This document shows positions 34,472 to 43,803 of a stretch of 64,000 bases of DNA, piece after piece. The stretch's first letter is position 1; each line of letters opens with the position of its first letter. The notes beneath the pieces are model-generated. The model ran no database searches. It was not told the DNA's origin and was given only the letters and a program-made list of their open reading frames with translations. The position numbers were made by a program, and so were the translations under genes. Where the stretch lies: assembly GCA_902623175.1 (NCBI GenBank), contig CACNSR010000002.1, positions 1 to 64,000 on the forward strand, written 5' to 3'. The stretch comes from Halieaceae bacterium (GTDB lineage Bacteria > Pseudomonadota > Gammaproteobacteria > Pseudomonadales > Halieaceae).

Positions 34472-36676
34472 TCAGAATCGGTACGTTGCGCTCGCTGTGA
34501 ACAGTCTTGGGTGCCCATGTGTACCGATGATAATTTCCGCGGGCTCGGTACCAATGAGGCCACCAAAACCAAAGTTAGGGAATGGTTCGATGTCGGTATA
34601 GTATTTTTCGTTGAGAGCGTTATCTAGATTGAGCAGCAATTCCCAGCTGTCAGAGACTAATCCCACTTGCAGATTTAAAACTGTAAACTCTGGATTAGTA
34701 ACGGTCCCGCCAGATGGCTTTCCACCTTCCATTGTACCATTGTGGCTCAGCTGAAAGTTAGCTAGCCAATCGAATCCAGAGAACGCAGGTTTTTGGAAAT
34801 TGGCTGTCAATGAAAGACTTTTATCAATGATTTGCGGTGGTGTCTGGCCGCCGAGATTTGCACTGCCGTCGGGTAAAATCGTATTGTCATCCCACTCGGC
34901 GCTTATATACCCATAAGCTGCCGCTATCTGCAGATATTCACTTGCTCTCCAGGTAAGACTGGCCTCAAGGCCTCTCTGCTCAGAGTCTCCTATGTTTTCA
35001 ATACCGTCTATTAAAGTGCCATCTCCGCTGGGGTTAGGCACTATGAATTCGAATTGGCGGTTGTCGTAATCGATGAAAAATACGGAAGCTGTTGCTTGCA
35101 AGCGTCCATCTTCAGAGGAGCCTTTCCAGCCGAACTCGTATTGAATTGCCTCTTCTGGATCAAAACCCGCTAGGGTTTTTTCGCCATTCGGGCCATAAAC
35201 CGGCGGTGCACCATCAGCTATCCCCACCCATCCTCCTGGCTCAAAGCCTTTCGAAACAGTGAGGTAGGTCATAGAGTTTTCGCTTAAGTGTCTTGTTACT
35301 GACAGCTTGGGTAAAACTTCCACATCATCCTTGGACGCAGAGTGCCCAATGTCCACGGCTTCTTCTTCTGACTCCCATCGATCAATTCTTAGACCAAGAC
35401 CGAATTCCCACTGTCCTGTTTCGTAAGTCACGTTTCCGAAGGCCGCTAAGTTGCCTTTATCCTCTCGCCGGGTTTCGAAGGGGACTTGCACGTGCACTGA
35501 CGGGTCATCTGCTTCGAGAATAATCCATCCAAAATCGAGAAAGGAATTCATAGTCTCTTCGAAATCCATGAGATAAACCCCGCCAACCCATTGCAAGGGC
35601 CCATCTGAATTAGACGAGAAACGGAATTCTTGCGTTAAGACCTCCATGGTTTCAGGCCTAAATGTATTGAAAAACCAAAGCTGCGTCAGGTCGACATCAG
35701 TATGACGATCGCTCTCGGTGTCCGTGTAAGACGTGATGCTCTTGAAGTCGAAATTATCGAATTCAGCATTGATCTCAAAGCGGGCGCCAAATGTTTCTCT
35801 TTCATGAGTCGGATTGAGGTTGGTATCCAAGGTGAATGGATATTGGAGATTTCCTGGCGTACCCATTTCCCGGGCCCAATTGTTAACCGGGCCATCGTAC
35901 TCATTGTATCGCGCCGATGCCGTGATGCTGACACGGTCCGAAATGTCACCGTGTAAGACCAATCGCCCGCCAGACTGCTCGTAAGCGCCGACATCCTCAG
36001 GTTGGTTGTAGTCCACCCCAAATACAGGGGATAGCGACCCCGGATTGGTCATGAAGCCGTCATCTTCGCGGGTGAAGGCGAAAGCCCGCAGCGCCCACTT
36101 GTCTGACAGAGGGACGTTGATATCACCCTCAATGTCCCAAATGCCTTGTTCTCCAGCTAGAACCTTTAGTCTGCCTCCCATCTCTTCGGTTGACGGCGTT
36201 TTGCTGACATATTTGACTGCACCGCCAATATTGCTTCCACCATACAAAACGCCTTGAGGGCCCTTCAGAACCTCTATTCGTTCTATATCGCCAAAGCGAG
36301 AGGACGCGTCGCTGAAGAGCTGCACGTCGTCGAGATAGAAGCCCACCCCTTGAGTCATGCCATAGGCGCCAACACCACGAATGGTCACGTTGGGGTAGCC
36401 GTCGGTTCGCATTGAGAGATTTAGGTTAGGGACGGCTAATCCGATTTTGTTAAGGCCTTTGATGTTGCGACGCTCAACCTCAGCTGCGCCAATCGCAGAG
36501 ACCGACTCTGGTATGTCCATCAGGTTTTCATCGCGCTTTCTGGCCGTCACGATGACTTCTTCAAGTGACGCGCCCTGTGCGAGGGCGACGGGTATGCCGT
36601 CGATCCCGATGCCCAGAGAAATCGTCAAAATAGCAAGTGATAGGCGATTTGGGGTGGGGAATGTGTGCCTTAGCAT
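34472..36676 (-). CDS. TonB-dependent outer-membrane receptor (second)
   Basis: 734 residues. Signal peptide (about 1-33), a TonB-box-like EEVIVTARKRDENL, the plug (about 45-150, with TIRGVGAYGMTQ, YLDDVQLF and IEVLKGPQGVLYG) and a β-barrel ending in Phe (FTASATYRF). The coding sequence looks more AT-rich than its neighbours, hinting at recent transfer. The stop lies 36 bp before the Rieske start, so the receptor, Rieske and ThuA-like genes probably form one operon. Divergent from the AraC regulator 205 bp away. Confidence 0.9.
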   Translation of the reverse strand: MLRHTFPTPNRLSLAILTISLGIGIDGIPVALAQGASLEEVIVTARKRDENLMDIPESVSAIGAAEVERRNIKGLNKIGLAVPNLNLSMRTDGYPNVTIRGVGAYGMTQGVGFYLDDVQLFSDASSRFGDIERIEVLKGPQGVLYGGSNIGGAVKYVSKTPSTEEMGGRLKVLAGEQGIWDIEGDINVPLSDKWALRAFAFTREDDGFMTNPGSLSPVFGVDYNQPEDVGAYEQSGGRLVLHGDISDRVSITASARYNEYDGPVNNWAREMGTPGNLQYPFTLDTNLNPTHERETFGARFEINAEFDNFDFKSITSYTDTESDRHTDVDLTQLWFFNTFRPETMEVLTQEFRFSSNSDGPLQWVGGVYLMDFEETMNSFLDFGWIILEADDPSVHVQVPFETRREDKGNLAAFGNVTYETGQWEFGLGLRIDRWESEEEAVDIGHSASKDDVEVLPKLSVTRHLSENSMTYLTVSKGFEPGGWVGIADGAPPVYGPNGEKTLAGFDPEEAIQYEFGWKGSSEDGRLQATASVFFIDYDNRQFEFIVPNPSGDGTLIDGIENIGDSEQRGLEASLTWRASEYLQIAAAYGYISAEWDDNTILPDGSANLGGQTPPQIIDKSLSLTANFQKPAFSGFDWLANFQLSHNGTMEGGKPSGGTVTNPEFTVLNLQVGLVSDSWELLLNLDNALNEKYYTDIEPFPNFGFGGLIGTEPAEIIIGTHGHPRLFTASATYRF

Positions 36677-36880
36677 GCGCTGTCCTCTCTTATGGTGTGT
36701 TTAGACAGTCGAGGTGTCGACAAAATCAGTATAGGCACACCGGCCGCGTACACCTGTGCTCAGAGGGACAAGGGGTTTTTCTCTGGGTGAAACGGCCGGT
36801 GCCTGCGATGAGCGTGCTGACTTGACCAAATCGCCCCAGTTGATAGTGTGTGGCTATAGCGAGACCAATAAGACTGATAA

Positions 36881-37846
36881 ATGAACTGTTTCGTGAGAGA
36901 GTCCTGGGAATCCGGTGGTACTCGGGGTGCGGATGCTTATGAGGCCTGGGTAGACAAGCTAATGTCCGCGCAGGGTTCGGACTGGTGTCCGGGAAAAACG
37001 CCCGGTGGCCCGTTTAGCGCTTCACTTCGTCATAAGGTGATCGACAACATCAATGTCATTGAGAGTCGATGCGATCCCTGCTCAGGTTTTCGTACTGAGA
37101 GACATGCCGACAATATCGAGGAGCCGTCGGTCATATTGCTCAGCTACCTCGAAGGGGGCGAGCACATCGAGTTTGGCGGGCAACGTTACACGGTTGCAGC
37201 CGGTGACACCTTTGTCTGGGACAGTTCAAAGGCGACGCAGTTTGAGGTGTACGAGCCACTGCACAAGGTGGCGCTGGCAATGCCCTCCCGTCTGCTCAGC
37301 CACAACGCACTCTCGGCACTTAACCAGATGCCGCGCAAATTTGACCCATCCTCGGGTAGCCGATTTTTACTGAACAATCTGATCAGGGCGGTCGCTGATC
37401 GCGATTTCGACGATGCGGAGGTTGAGTCCGAAACAATACTCGATGCGGTCAATGCCTTCGTTTTGGGAGCGCTCCCAGCAGACTTGCATCACGATAAAAG
37501 CCTCCGTGAGCGGCAGCGTTGCGAAATCATGCGCTACATTGACCAGCATCTTCCCGACCCCACACTGAGTGTGAGCCAGATCGCCAGCGTGCACAGAATT
37601 TCCAAGCGCTATCTGCACTGGCTGTTCCGCGATCAGTCAGTCACCGTAAACGAACTTATCATTCTCAAGCGTCTGGCGGGCTGTCAAAGAGATCTTTCCA
37701 GTCCGGTTGGCACGCATCTTCAGATTGGTCAGATCGCTTATGCCTGGGGCTTCTCTAATATCTCACACTTCAGTAAGCGCTATCGTGCACAGTACCAAGA
37801 ATCGCCCACGGAAACTCGTCAGCGTGCGGCGGAAAAGATGGCTTAA
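36881..37846 (+). CDS. AraC-family transcriptional regulator
   Basis: 321 residues. The N-terminal half has an AraC-binding-like β-barrel region (about 70-180, with FGGQRYTVAAGDTFVWDSS). The C-terminal double HTH (about 215-310) includes DPTLSVSQIASVHRISKRYL then RDQSVTVNELI and the second-helix motif WGFSNISHFSKRYRAQYQES. Probably senses a catabolic compound and controls the divergent receptor-Rieske operon; target sites were not identified. Confidence 0.9.
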   Translation: MNCFVRESWESGGTRGADAYEAWVDKLMSAQGSDWCPGKTPGGPFSASLRHKVIDNINVIESRCDPCSGFRTERHADNIEEPSVILLSYLEGGEHIEFGGQRYTVAAGDTFVWDSSKATQFEVYEPLHKVALAMPSRLLSHNALSALNQMPRKFDPSSGSRFLLNNLIRAVADRDFDDAEVESETILDAVNAFVLGALPADLHHDKSLRERQRCEIMRYIDQHLPDPTLSVSQIASVHRISKRYLHWLFRDQSVTVNELIILKRLAGCQRDLSSPVGTHLQIGQIAYAWGFSNISHFSKRYRAQYQESPTETRQRAAEKMA

Positions 37847-37861
37847 GGCTAAGCTAGCTGA

Positions 37862-38395
37862 TCAGTGACTCAGCGCCCCCCGCTCGCCGATCAATGAAGT
37901 GATAGCGTCAGCGTTCAATATCTCAATCCAGTAGCCGTCGGGATCTTTAATGAAGGCCAGCCCTTTCATTGAGCCATCATTGGGTCTTTTGACAAACTCG
38001 ACCCCCAGTTCCTCAAAGCGTTGGCAGGCGCCGTCCACATCGGGCACTGTGATCCCGATGTGACCGAAGCCGCGGGGTTCGATATTGCCATCGTGATATC
38101 CCTCGAAATTTTCGTCAGCTTCCGTACCCCAGTTATGGGTGAGCTCTAATAGAGCACTTTGCTGAAAGGTGAATCGAGATCGCTCAGCGGGCTCGCTCGG
38201 CAGGCGCTCCCCCGGGTGATTGGAGGGGTAACCCAAGAAATACAGAGAGAAAGACATTTCGGCGAAATCAACGCGCTGGTAGAGGGTCATACCCAGTACC
38301 TGCTGGTAGAAGTCCAGAGATAGCGCGGGATCCTTGATGCGCATCATGGTCTGATTGAGAACGAAGCCATCGGTGGCTGTGGTCTGGTTTGCCAT
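37862..38395 (-). CDS. VOC-family protein, lactoylglutathione lyase-like
   Basis: 177 residues. Glyoxalase I-like pairs: [19 protein letters not shown] at the start, [12 protein letters not shown] (about 80-91), [11 protein letters not shown] (about 108-118) and [13 protein letters not shown] (about 149-161). The metal ligands H/E are in place, matching the GloA-type Glx I arrangement. In this region a catabolic dioxygenase or isomerase role is as likely as methylglyoxal detoxification. Confidence 0.85.
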   Translation of the reverse strand: MANQTTATDGFVLNQTMMRIKDPALSLDFYQQVLGMTLYQRVDFAEMSFSLYFLGYPSNHPGERLPSEPAERSRFTFQQSALLELTHNWGTEADENFEGYHDGNIEPRGFGHIGITVPDVDGACQRFEELGVEFVKRPNDGSMKGLAFIKDPDGYWIEILNADAITSLIGERGALSH

Positions 38396-38587
38396 AATTT
38401 AATCGCCATTGGTGTGTGCACAGATCAAACTAAGCGTCCGCGGTTGCTCTGACAAGTGATCGTTTTGCTGACGGTGCAAGGCGGTCATGCCAGTAAGGAA
38501 AACGATTGGGTTGGGATGACGTGTGCCTTTTGAGATGTGTCTGAATGCGCTACGTTTAAAGCTATAGACCTACTAAGGAGAATCCTC

Positions 38588-39658
38588 ATGAGTGAAGGAT
38601 CTTTGGCGTTCAACCCCGAGTTTGATCCCGACGGAGCAGAAGGCGGGGTCGATACCAACCTGCTGCCATGGCTACCCCTTAGTGGTGTTGCTGGTTGCTC
38701 ACTGAAGCCGCTGCGAGCCAGCATGGAAAGTGGTATGTTCAATGTGATTGTGCGGCTTGAAAAAGGCGCCGTCCTCGAGCGCTTGCTGTCTCTGTCGGGC
38801 ATGGACTTGTTGGTGTTGTCAGGAAGCCTTGATTATAGCGACAGCAATGGCGAGAGCCACCTTGAGCCGGGTATTTGGGGCTATCTGTCGGCCAATACCT
38901 GCATGCAAAGCCTCACGGCGGCCGAGGAGTCCGAGTTCCTGGTGAATTGCTACGGCGCCTTTGCCATGCTCTCCGCCGATAATCAGGTAGACCGTCTGGT
39001 CACCAGCGCAGATATTCGGCAAATGGCGTTACAAGCTGGCATCAGCATGGTGCCCAACACTCTTGCCGAGTGCATGGTCGAGCGTGAAGCTTATTCGGGC
39101 GAAGGTGCGCCGTTAGCTATCGCGGGCAAAAAGTCAGGTCATCTGGTGGCGAGTGTGACCACTGCCACCGCAGACACTTTTCAGCACCCTTACTTCATCG
39201 ATTGCCGTGCAGTGCCCTGGGTTGTGAATCCAGACCTGCCCGACATTGGCCTGAAGGTGCTGCGAGTCAGTCAGGAGACGGGATTTATCTCGCTGATGGT
39301 TCGCCATAACGGTGTTGCGGCGCCCCATAACCATATTGGTGGTTCCGATTTTCTAGTGCTCGAGGGCGCGTTGGGTGTTCGTGCCGGTCCGCCAGAGGGT
39401 TACGGGCCTGGCACATGGTTCTATGAGCCTTCCGGTGCGCGACACGACGCCACCCAACGCGTTTCAGAAGACGACCTGATTTACACCGCGAATGTCTATG
39501 GTCCGCTGACCTTCGATACCGGACCGGGTACGCCGATTGTGGCCGTAGTGAGTTGGCTGGATTACGTGGCCTTGGCGGAGGCAGGGGGCATCAAGCTGGT
39601 GCCTAATACCTTTACCAACGACAGCAGTCTGTTGGCTTGGGCGCCAATTGGCTCATAA
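38588..39658 (+). CDS. Bicupin protein, possible 2,4'-dihydroxyacetophenone dioxygenase-like
   Basis: 356 residues from ATG 38588, fixed by AAGGAG seven bases upstream; the longer frame from 38537 has no RBS. Two cupin domains: the first (about 35-135, with LVLSGSLDYSD) lacks obvious metal-binding histidines; the second (about 205-340) has HNGVAAPHNHIGGSDFLVLE and ARHDATQ, a complete HxH-E-H set. Similar in layout to ChrR/DHAP-dioxygenase cupins. The enzyme function and substrate are not certain. Confidence 0.7.
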   Translation: MSEGSLAFNPEFDPDGAEGGVDTNLLPWLPLSGVAGCSLKPLRASMESGMFNVIVRLEKGAVLERLLSLSGMDLLVLSGSLDYSDSNGESHLEPGIWGYLSANTCMQSLTAAEESEFLVNCYGAFAMLSADNQVDRLVTSADIRQMALQAGISMVPNTLAECMVEREAYSGEGAPLAIAGKKSGHLVASVTTATADTFQHPYFIDCRAVPWVVNPDLPDIGLKVLRVSQETGFISLMVRHNGVAAPHNHIGGSDFLVLEGALGVRAGPPEGYGPGTWFYEPSGARHDATQRVSEDDLIYTANVYGPLTFDTGPGTPIVAVVSWLDYVALAEAGGIKLVPNTFTNDSSLLAWAPIGS

Positions 39659-39680
39659 GGCATCACTTGAGGGTAGCTGC

Positions 39681-40919
39681 TTAGTGCCCGCGCACATATT
39701 CTTTCGGGTAGCGTCCTAGCAGTAAGATCAGCACCACCGAGACCATGAAGAGCCCGGCCGCGACTGTGTAGCCAAGGTCGTAGCTGCCCGTGGTGTCGTA
39801 AACCGAGGCGAAAATCATCGGTGCGGTGCCTGAACAAATGGCGAGGGTGGCATACAGAATCGAGTAAATCTTGGCGTAGTGGGCCAACCCAAAATAGCGC
39901 GCCGCAAGAAAGGCCATCAGGTCCAGTTCCGCGCCGGCTGCAAAGCCAATCAGAAACGCCGCCAGCGCGGCGGTTTCAAAACTCTGTGAGCCGTGAAGCA
40001 TCGCCGCGCCCGCGGCGGGTATGGCTAGGCAGAAAGCGGCCACTCCCGGCGCCCACAATCGATCTACCAGGTACCCCACCACCACACGTCCAATGATGAT
40101 CGAGAGGCCAAAAACGCTTTGCACCGACGCAGCCTGCTCTCTGCTAAAGCCGTCGTCAGTGAGAGAGGGAAGTAGGTTGGGTCCGATTCCAGAGAAGCCC
40201 TGATAAGCAAAAAGGATCGACAGCAACAGGACCCAAAACCGATATCCCCGAACGGCCTCACTTAAGGTGAGGCCGCTCTCTAGCGCCGCTGAGTTTTCGG
40301 GCTCGTGATTCTCTGTTTGAGAGTGCGCATCCAGCGGCTTGAATAAGAAGTACAGCATGGGCCACGCAAGCAATAGCGGTACTAATGCGAGACCAACGTA
40401 GGCACCCCGCCACCCAAACTGATTGGTCAGCCATACGGTGTAATGCGGCGCGACCGACGCGCAGATGCCGGTGCCGGTCAGCGCTAGTCCGAGTGCCAAG
40501 CCTCTTCTTTTAAAAAAGCTGGTCGCGATGGCCCGTGTCCAGGTCACCGGTATCGTGCCGGCACCCAGCAACGCCATCATGCCGTAGGCGAGAAATAGCA
40601 TCCACAAGTCGCCATGAATCTGGGAGGCAGTGAGCAAACCAAGAGAGAGGCCGATCATCGAAGGAAGAGCGACTCTTCTGGGGCCGTACTTGTCGTTTAG
40701 CCAGCCAATTAGCGGGGATGTCAGCGCACCAAGGCCAGAGCTGAACAGGATGGCGGCTTGGAACTGCGCTCGGCTCCAACCGAATTCCTCAGTCACTGGC
40801 GTCAAGAGGGCCCCAATCGAGTAGTAAGGCAGCACGAAGGAGCTGCTTATGATGCCCATGCAGGTCGCCATGATCAGCGGCCATCTGTTTGCTAACTCAT
40901 CCCTGTTGTAACCTCTCAT
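39681..40919 (-). CDS. MFS transporter, monocarboxylate/oxalate-formate type
   Basis: 412 residues with 12 helices. SFVLPYYSIGALLTPVTEEF and GWSRAQFQAAILF (about 38-60), then the motif-A-type GWLNDKYGPRR, are typical of the monocarboxylate porter group. Last gene of the long minus-strand run that starts at 49146; one base after the amidohydrolase stop. Probably imports the organic acid or a related substrate used by this pathway. Confidence 0.85.
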   Translation of the reverse strand: MRGYNRDELANRWPLIMATCMGIISSSFVLPYYSIGALLTPVTEEFGWSRAQFQAAILFSSGLGALTSPLIGWLNDKYGPRRVALPSMIGLSLGLLTASQIHGDLWMLFLAYGMMALLGAGTIPVTWTRAIATSFFKRRGLALGLALTGTGICASVAPHYTVWLTNQFGWRGAYVGLALVPLLLAWPMLYFLFKPLDAHSQTENHEPENSAALESGLTLSEAVRGYRFWVLLLSILFAYQGFSGIGPNLLPSLTDDGFSREQAASVQSVFGLSIIIGRVVVGYLVDRLWAPGVAAFCLAIPAAGAAMLHGSQSFETAALAAFLIGFAAGAELDLMAFLAARYFGLAHYAKIYSILYATLAICSGTAPMIFASVYDTTGSYDLGYTVAAGLFMVSVVLILLLGRYPKEYVRGH

Positions 40920-40920
40920 T

Positions 40921-41937
40921 TCAGGGAATTGCTCTCAACAAGCGCTTGGCGTTTGCGGACATTGTTTCTGCCAGTGCTGGGTCAATCTCTTGGACCAGTG
41001 CGTGTTGATCCCATCCGGCGAAGTTGGTGCCCATAAGCAAGCGATCCATACCTACGATCTCTATGAACCAACTCAATACTCGCTGATCATGCACATGGGT
41101 ATCAAACCATAGTTGCTGCAGAGCTTCTTCAAAGGCGCCCTCGTAACGCAAATAATCAGGAACCCACGGTCGTTTGGTGCAGGCACGATTCAAGCGACCG
41201 ATCAGCGAGGTCATGCTTCCACCCGCATGGCTTATGCAAATGTCGATATTTGGGTGTCGATTTAGTACACCACCAAAAATCAATGTGGCGACAGCAATCG
41301 ACTCTTGCGCTGCGAAGCCTGTCAGAAGGTCGAGGTCAAACTGTTTTAAGTTGGGGTCGCCTGCTGGACCGTCGATACCTGCAGGGGCAGGGTGGAACAT
41401 TAAAGGTACGTTCAGATCAACAACTTTCTCATAAAATTTGTCTAGATCAGGATCATTCAATGGTCTTCCAATATCGGTGCCGATATATGCGCCTACGAGA
41501 TCGAGAACCTTGACAGCTCGCTCAAGCTCTAGACATGCTTCCCCTATGTCCTGCATTGGTAGTGCTGCAAATGCGGCCAATTTTGACGAGTTAGCGTCAA
41601 CAAGCTTTGCGAGTGCATCGTTGTGCTCTTGACAGAAACAAACCGCATCTTCCACTTTAATGTGATGCAGATAGGTTAGAGGGTTGGGTGACAGCACTTG
41701 GAAATCTATTCCCGCAGATTCCATATTGGCGAGCCGAATATCGACCTCCATGAAAGGGCTTCCCTCATATCGCACCCCATCCAATCTATAATCCCCTACT
41801 CGAAACCACGGAGCACCGCACTCTGTGTAGCCAATTTCTGGACCATGCGAGCCGGCGGTGCCCATAGATGCGGCCAGAACGGCATGGGCATGAATATCTA
41901 TCGTCTTGGCGGCTGCTATCGCATTGCGGTCAGTCAT
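40921..41937 (-). CDS. Amidohydrolase family 2 (ACMSD-like) protein
   Basis: 338 residues. TIM-barrel metal hydrolase: IDIHAHAVLA (HxH metal site, about 14-23), LMFHPAPAG (about 180), CISHAGGSMTSLIGRL (about 235-250) and a C-terminal Asp in MGTNFAGWD. The family includes ACMS decarboxylase, γ-resorcylate decarboxylase and related C-C hydrolases/decarboxylases, so it could decarboxylate or cleave an aromatic-derived acid. The coding sequence looks more AT-rich than neighbouring genes. Confidence 0.82.
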   Translation of the reverse strand: MTDRNAIAAAKTIDIHAHAVLAASMGTAGSHGPEIGYTECGAPWFRVGDYRLDGVRYEGSPFMEVDIRLANMESAGIDFQVLSPNPLTYLHHIKVEDAVCFCQEHNDALAKLVDANSSKLAAFAALPMQDIGEACLELERAVKVLDLVGAYIGTDIGRPLNDPDLDKFYEKVVDLNVPLMFHPAPAGIDGPAGDPNLKQFDLDLLTGFAAQESIAVATLIFGGVLNRHPNIDICISHAGGSMTSLIGRLNRACTKRPWVPDYLRYEGAFEEALQQLWFDTHVHDQRVLSWFIEIVGMDRLLMGTNFAGWDQHALVQEIDPALAETMSANAKRLLRAIP

Positions 41938-41985
41938 CGATTTCTTTTCAAAGAGATGTTTCGTGAATGTGCATCGAAAAGACGC

Positions 41986-42315
41986 TCATTCCTCCGGTGC
42001 TATGGTCAGACGCATCCCGTCCATTTCAGGCACAATCTGAAGAGAGCAGCTTAGCCGAGATCTATCAGGGTCGTAAAATTCCGCATATTGCAGAAGCATG
42101 AGTTCCGCCTGATCTCTTTCAGGTAACTTTTTCATCGACTCCGGATCGATGAATACGTGGCAAGTGGCGCAAGAACTGCAGCCGCCGCATATCGCTTCTA
42201 CACCAATATCTTGGTCGTAGAGCATCTGCATCAACGTTTGGTGGCCGCTTTCCTGTGCTACGACGATTTCTTCACCTTCGCGCGTTGTCACGATCACACT
42301 GATTGGTTCAGTCAT
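41986..42315 (-). CDS. 2Fe-2S ferredoxin (adrenodoxin/putidaredoxin type)
   Basis: 109 residues. Cluster ligands CX5CX2C in AICGGCSSCATCHVF (about 43-53) and a fourth Cys in RLSCSLQIVPEMDG (about 90). The vertebrate/putidaredoxin-type spacing makes it a natural electron donor to class I P450s or Rieske oxygenases. It overlaps the SDR gene by 8 bp in the same operon as two P450s; no ferredoxin reductase gene was found in the window. Confidence 0.9.
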   Translation of the reverse strand: MTEPISVIVTTREGEEIVVAQESGHQTLMQMLYDQDIGVEAICGGCSSCATCHVFIDPESMKKLPERDQAELMLLQYAEFYDPDRSRLSCSLQIVPEMDGMRLTIAPEE

Positions 42316-43108
42316 GGTCGCAAGTCTCCTTCATAGCACTTACGGCCGGGTCTTGCGTCAAACCGAGACCAAGGCCTCCATCGATATCAATCATGGCGCC
42401 AGTAACCCACTCTGCGCAAATAAGGTAAGCCATGGCTTCTGCAATTTCTTCTGTGGTGCCGATGCGCCCCAAGGCGTGCAAGTCTGACATTCCCTCCAGT
42501 CTTTGCAACGCGGTTTCATCGTCCATCAGGCCGGCGCGCTGGTTGATTTCCGTGAACACGGCCCCGGGCAGTAAGCAGTTTACGCGAATCTTTTTCTCGC
42601 CAAGCTCGGCTGCCAGTACGCGCGTAAGGCCTTGCACAGCGGCTTTGGTTGCGGCGTAAGGTGAGGCACCGGGAAAAGCGCGGCGTGTATGAATTGATCC
42701 AATGAACACCACGGCGCCTTTCTGCTGCTCAAGGTATGGCGTACAGAGGCCGGTCAGCATCATTGCTGCGATCACATTGGTGTGAAAGACCTCTTGTAAA
42801 GCGACCTCCTCTAGTTCTGTGATAGCACCCCGATACATGTTGCCTGCGTTATTGACCAGTGCATCGAGTTGGCCGCCGTGATTTTTGGCTGCTTCTAGCA
42901 ATGTTTCCCGGTCAGCTGCTACGGTAATATCTGCTGCGACTCCGCGACAAGAGTCACCCAGTGCCGTTGCCGCCGCCTCGATCTTATCCTTTCGTCGACC
43001 GCAGATGGTAACCCTTGCGCCCCGCTCAACGCAGTAGCGAGCCGCCCCCAATCCTATTCCTGAGCCGCCGCCCGTGACTAATATCGACATGCCCTCCAGT
43101 GATCTCAT
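42308..43108 (-). CDS. Short-chain dehydrogenase/reductase (SDR)
   Basis: 266 residues from the Met at 43108, which overlaps the preceding gene's stop by 4 bp; an upstream in-frame Met lies inside that gene. Rossmann motif ILVTGGGSGIGLGAA (about 8-22), NNAGN (about 87), catalytic S/Y/K (YAATKAAVQG, about 154-163). Classical SDR, oxidising a hydroxyl or reducing a keto group. C-terminal extension ...KETCDHD is unusual. Between ThuA-like and ferredoxin genes in the minus-strand operon. Confidence 0.85.
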   Translation of the reverse strand: MRSLEGMSILVTGGGSGIGLGAARYCVERGARVTICGRRKDKIEAAATALGDSCRGVAADITVAADRETLLEAAKNHGGQLDALVNNAGNMYRGAITELEEVALQEVFHTNVIAAMMLTGLCTPYLEQQKGAVVFIGSIHTRRAFPGASPYAATKAAVQGLTRVLAAELGEKKIRVNCLLPGAVFTEINQRAGLMDDETALQRLEGMSDLHALGRIGTTEEIAEAMAYLICAEWVTGAMIDIDGGLGLGLTQDPAVSAMKETCDHD

Positions 43109-43803
43109 AGCGAGTTCGCCTCGCCGAGCGCCCATTTCACTGTCTCCCGGAGCAGTTGAGCATGAGAGGGGTGGCATAGCGATTGACTGTCGTGGCCTAA
43201 CGCATCGTAGACCACCCGGCCAGCGCCGACTTTATGCGACCACACGATGGGCTGTGGTGTCGGCATAGCCGCGCTATGGCCATGGGCCAGCACCTGAGCG
43301 CCCGGTTCAACAAATAAATCGGTATATAGCTCATCGTGCACGGCAAAAGTGGGCAGAGCGCCCAGAGCGTTATTTTGATCTGGTACCACAGTCACTGTCT
43401 CGGGTTGCGGGTGGAAACTGGTGCCCCATACCCAGTGGCCTCCCAATAGAGACCCCCATTCCGGCCAGTCGGAGAAGCAAATGCTCGCAGTATGCAGGCC
43501 TAGTAACGCGCCGCCAGCCCGCAGATGCGCCTCAATGGCCAGTCGGGTTTTGTGTGGAGGGGAGTAAGCCTCTGCCTCGCGATAGGGATCGTATTTCCCG
43601 CCAATCATCTCCCAGCGCAGCGCGTTAACAGTCAAAAGGTCGACCGGATTGTCAGCGAGGCTGGCGACGCTGGCATCGAGGTCGGCTTCGATGCGCGATT
43701 CAATGCCCAGCGGCGCCAGCACCGTCGCAAGCGCCTCGGCTGATGCACGAAAGTCGTGGAAGATGCCTCCGACGAGAATCAGATTTTGGCGGGCCGCTGT
43801 CAT
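43105..43803 (-). CDS. ThuA-like protein (second copy)
   Basis: 232 residues. The family pattern is present: NLILVGGIFHDFRASAEAL at the N-terminus, GGALLGLHTASICFSDWPEW (about 100-119), GGHWVWGTSFHP, and C-terminal HPSHAQLLRETVKWAL. Clearly different in sequence from the 32430-33221 protein, so not a recent duplication. It overlaps both neighbours by 4 bp, embedded in the P450 operon, suggesting a role in handling a keto intermediate. Confidence 0.8.
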   Translation of the reverse strand: MTAARQNLILVGGIFHDFRASAEALATVLAPLGIESRIEADLDASVASLADNPVDLLTVNALRWEMIGGKYDPYREAEAYSPPHKTRLAIEAHLRAGGALLGLHTASICFSDWPEWGSLLGGHWVWGTSFHPQPETVTVVPDQNNALGALPTFAVHDELYTDLFVEPGAQVLAHGHSAAMPTPQPIVWSHKVGAGRVVYDALGHDSQSLCHPSHAQLLRETVKWALGEANSL

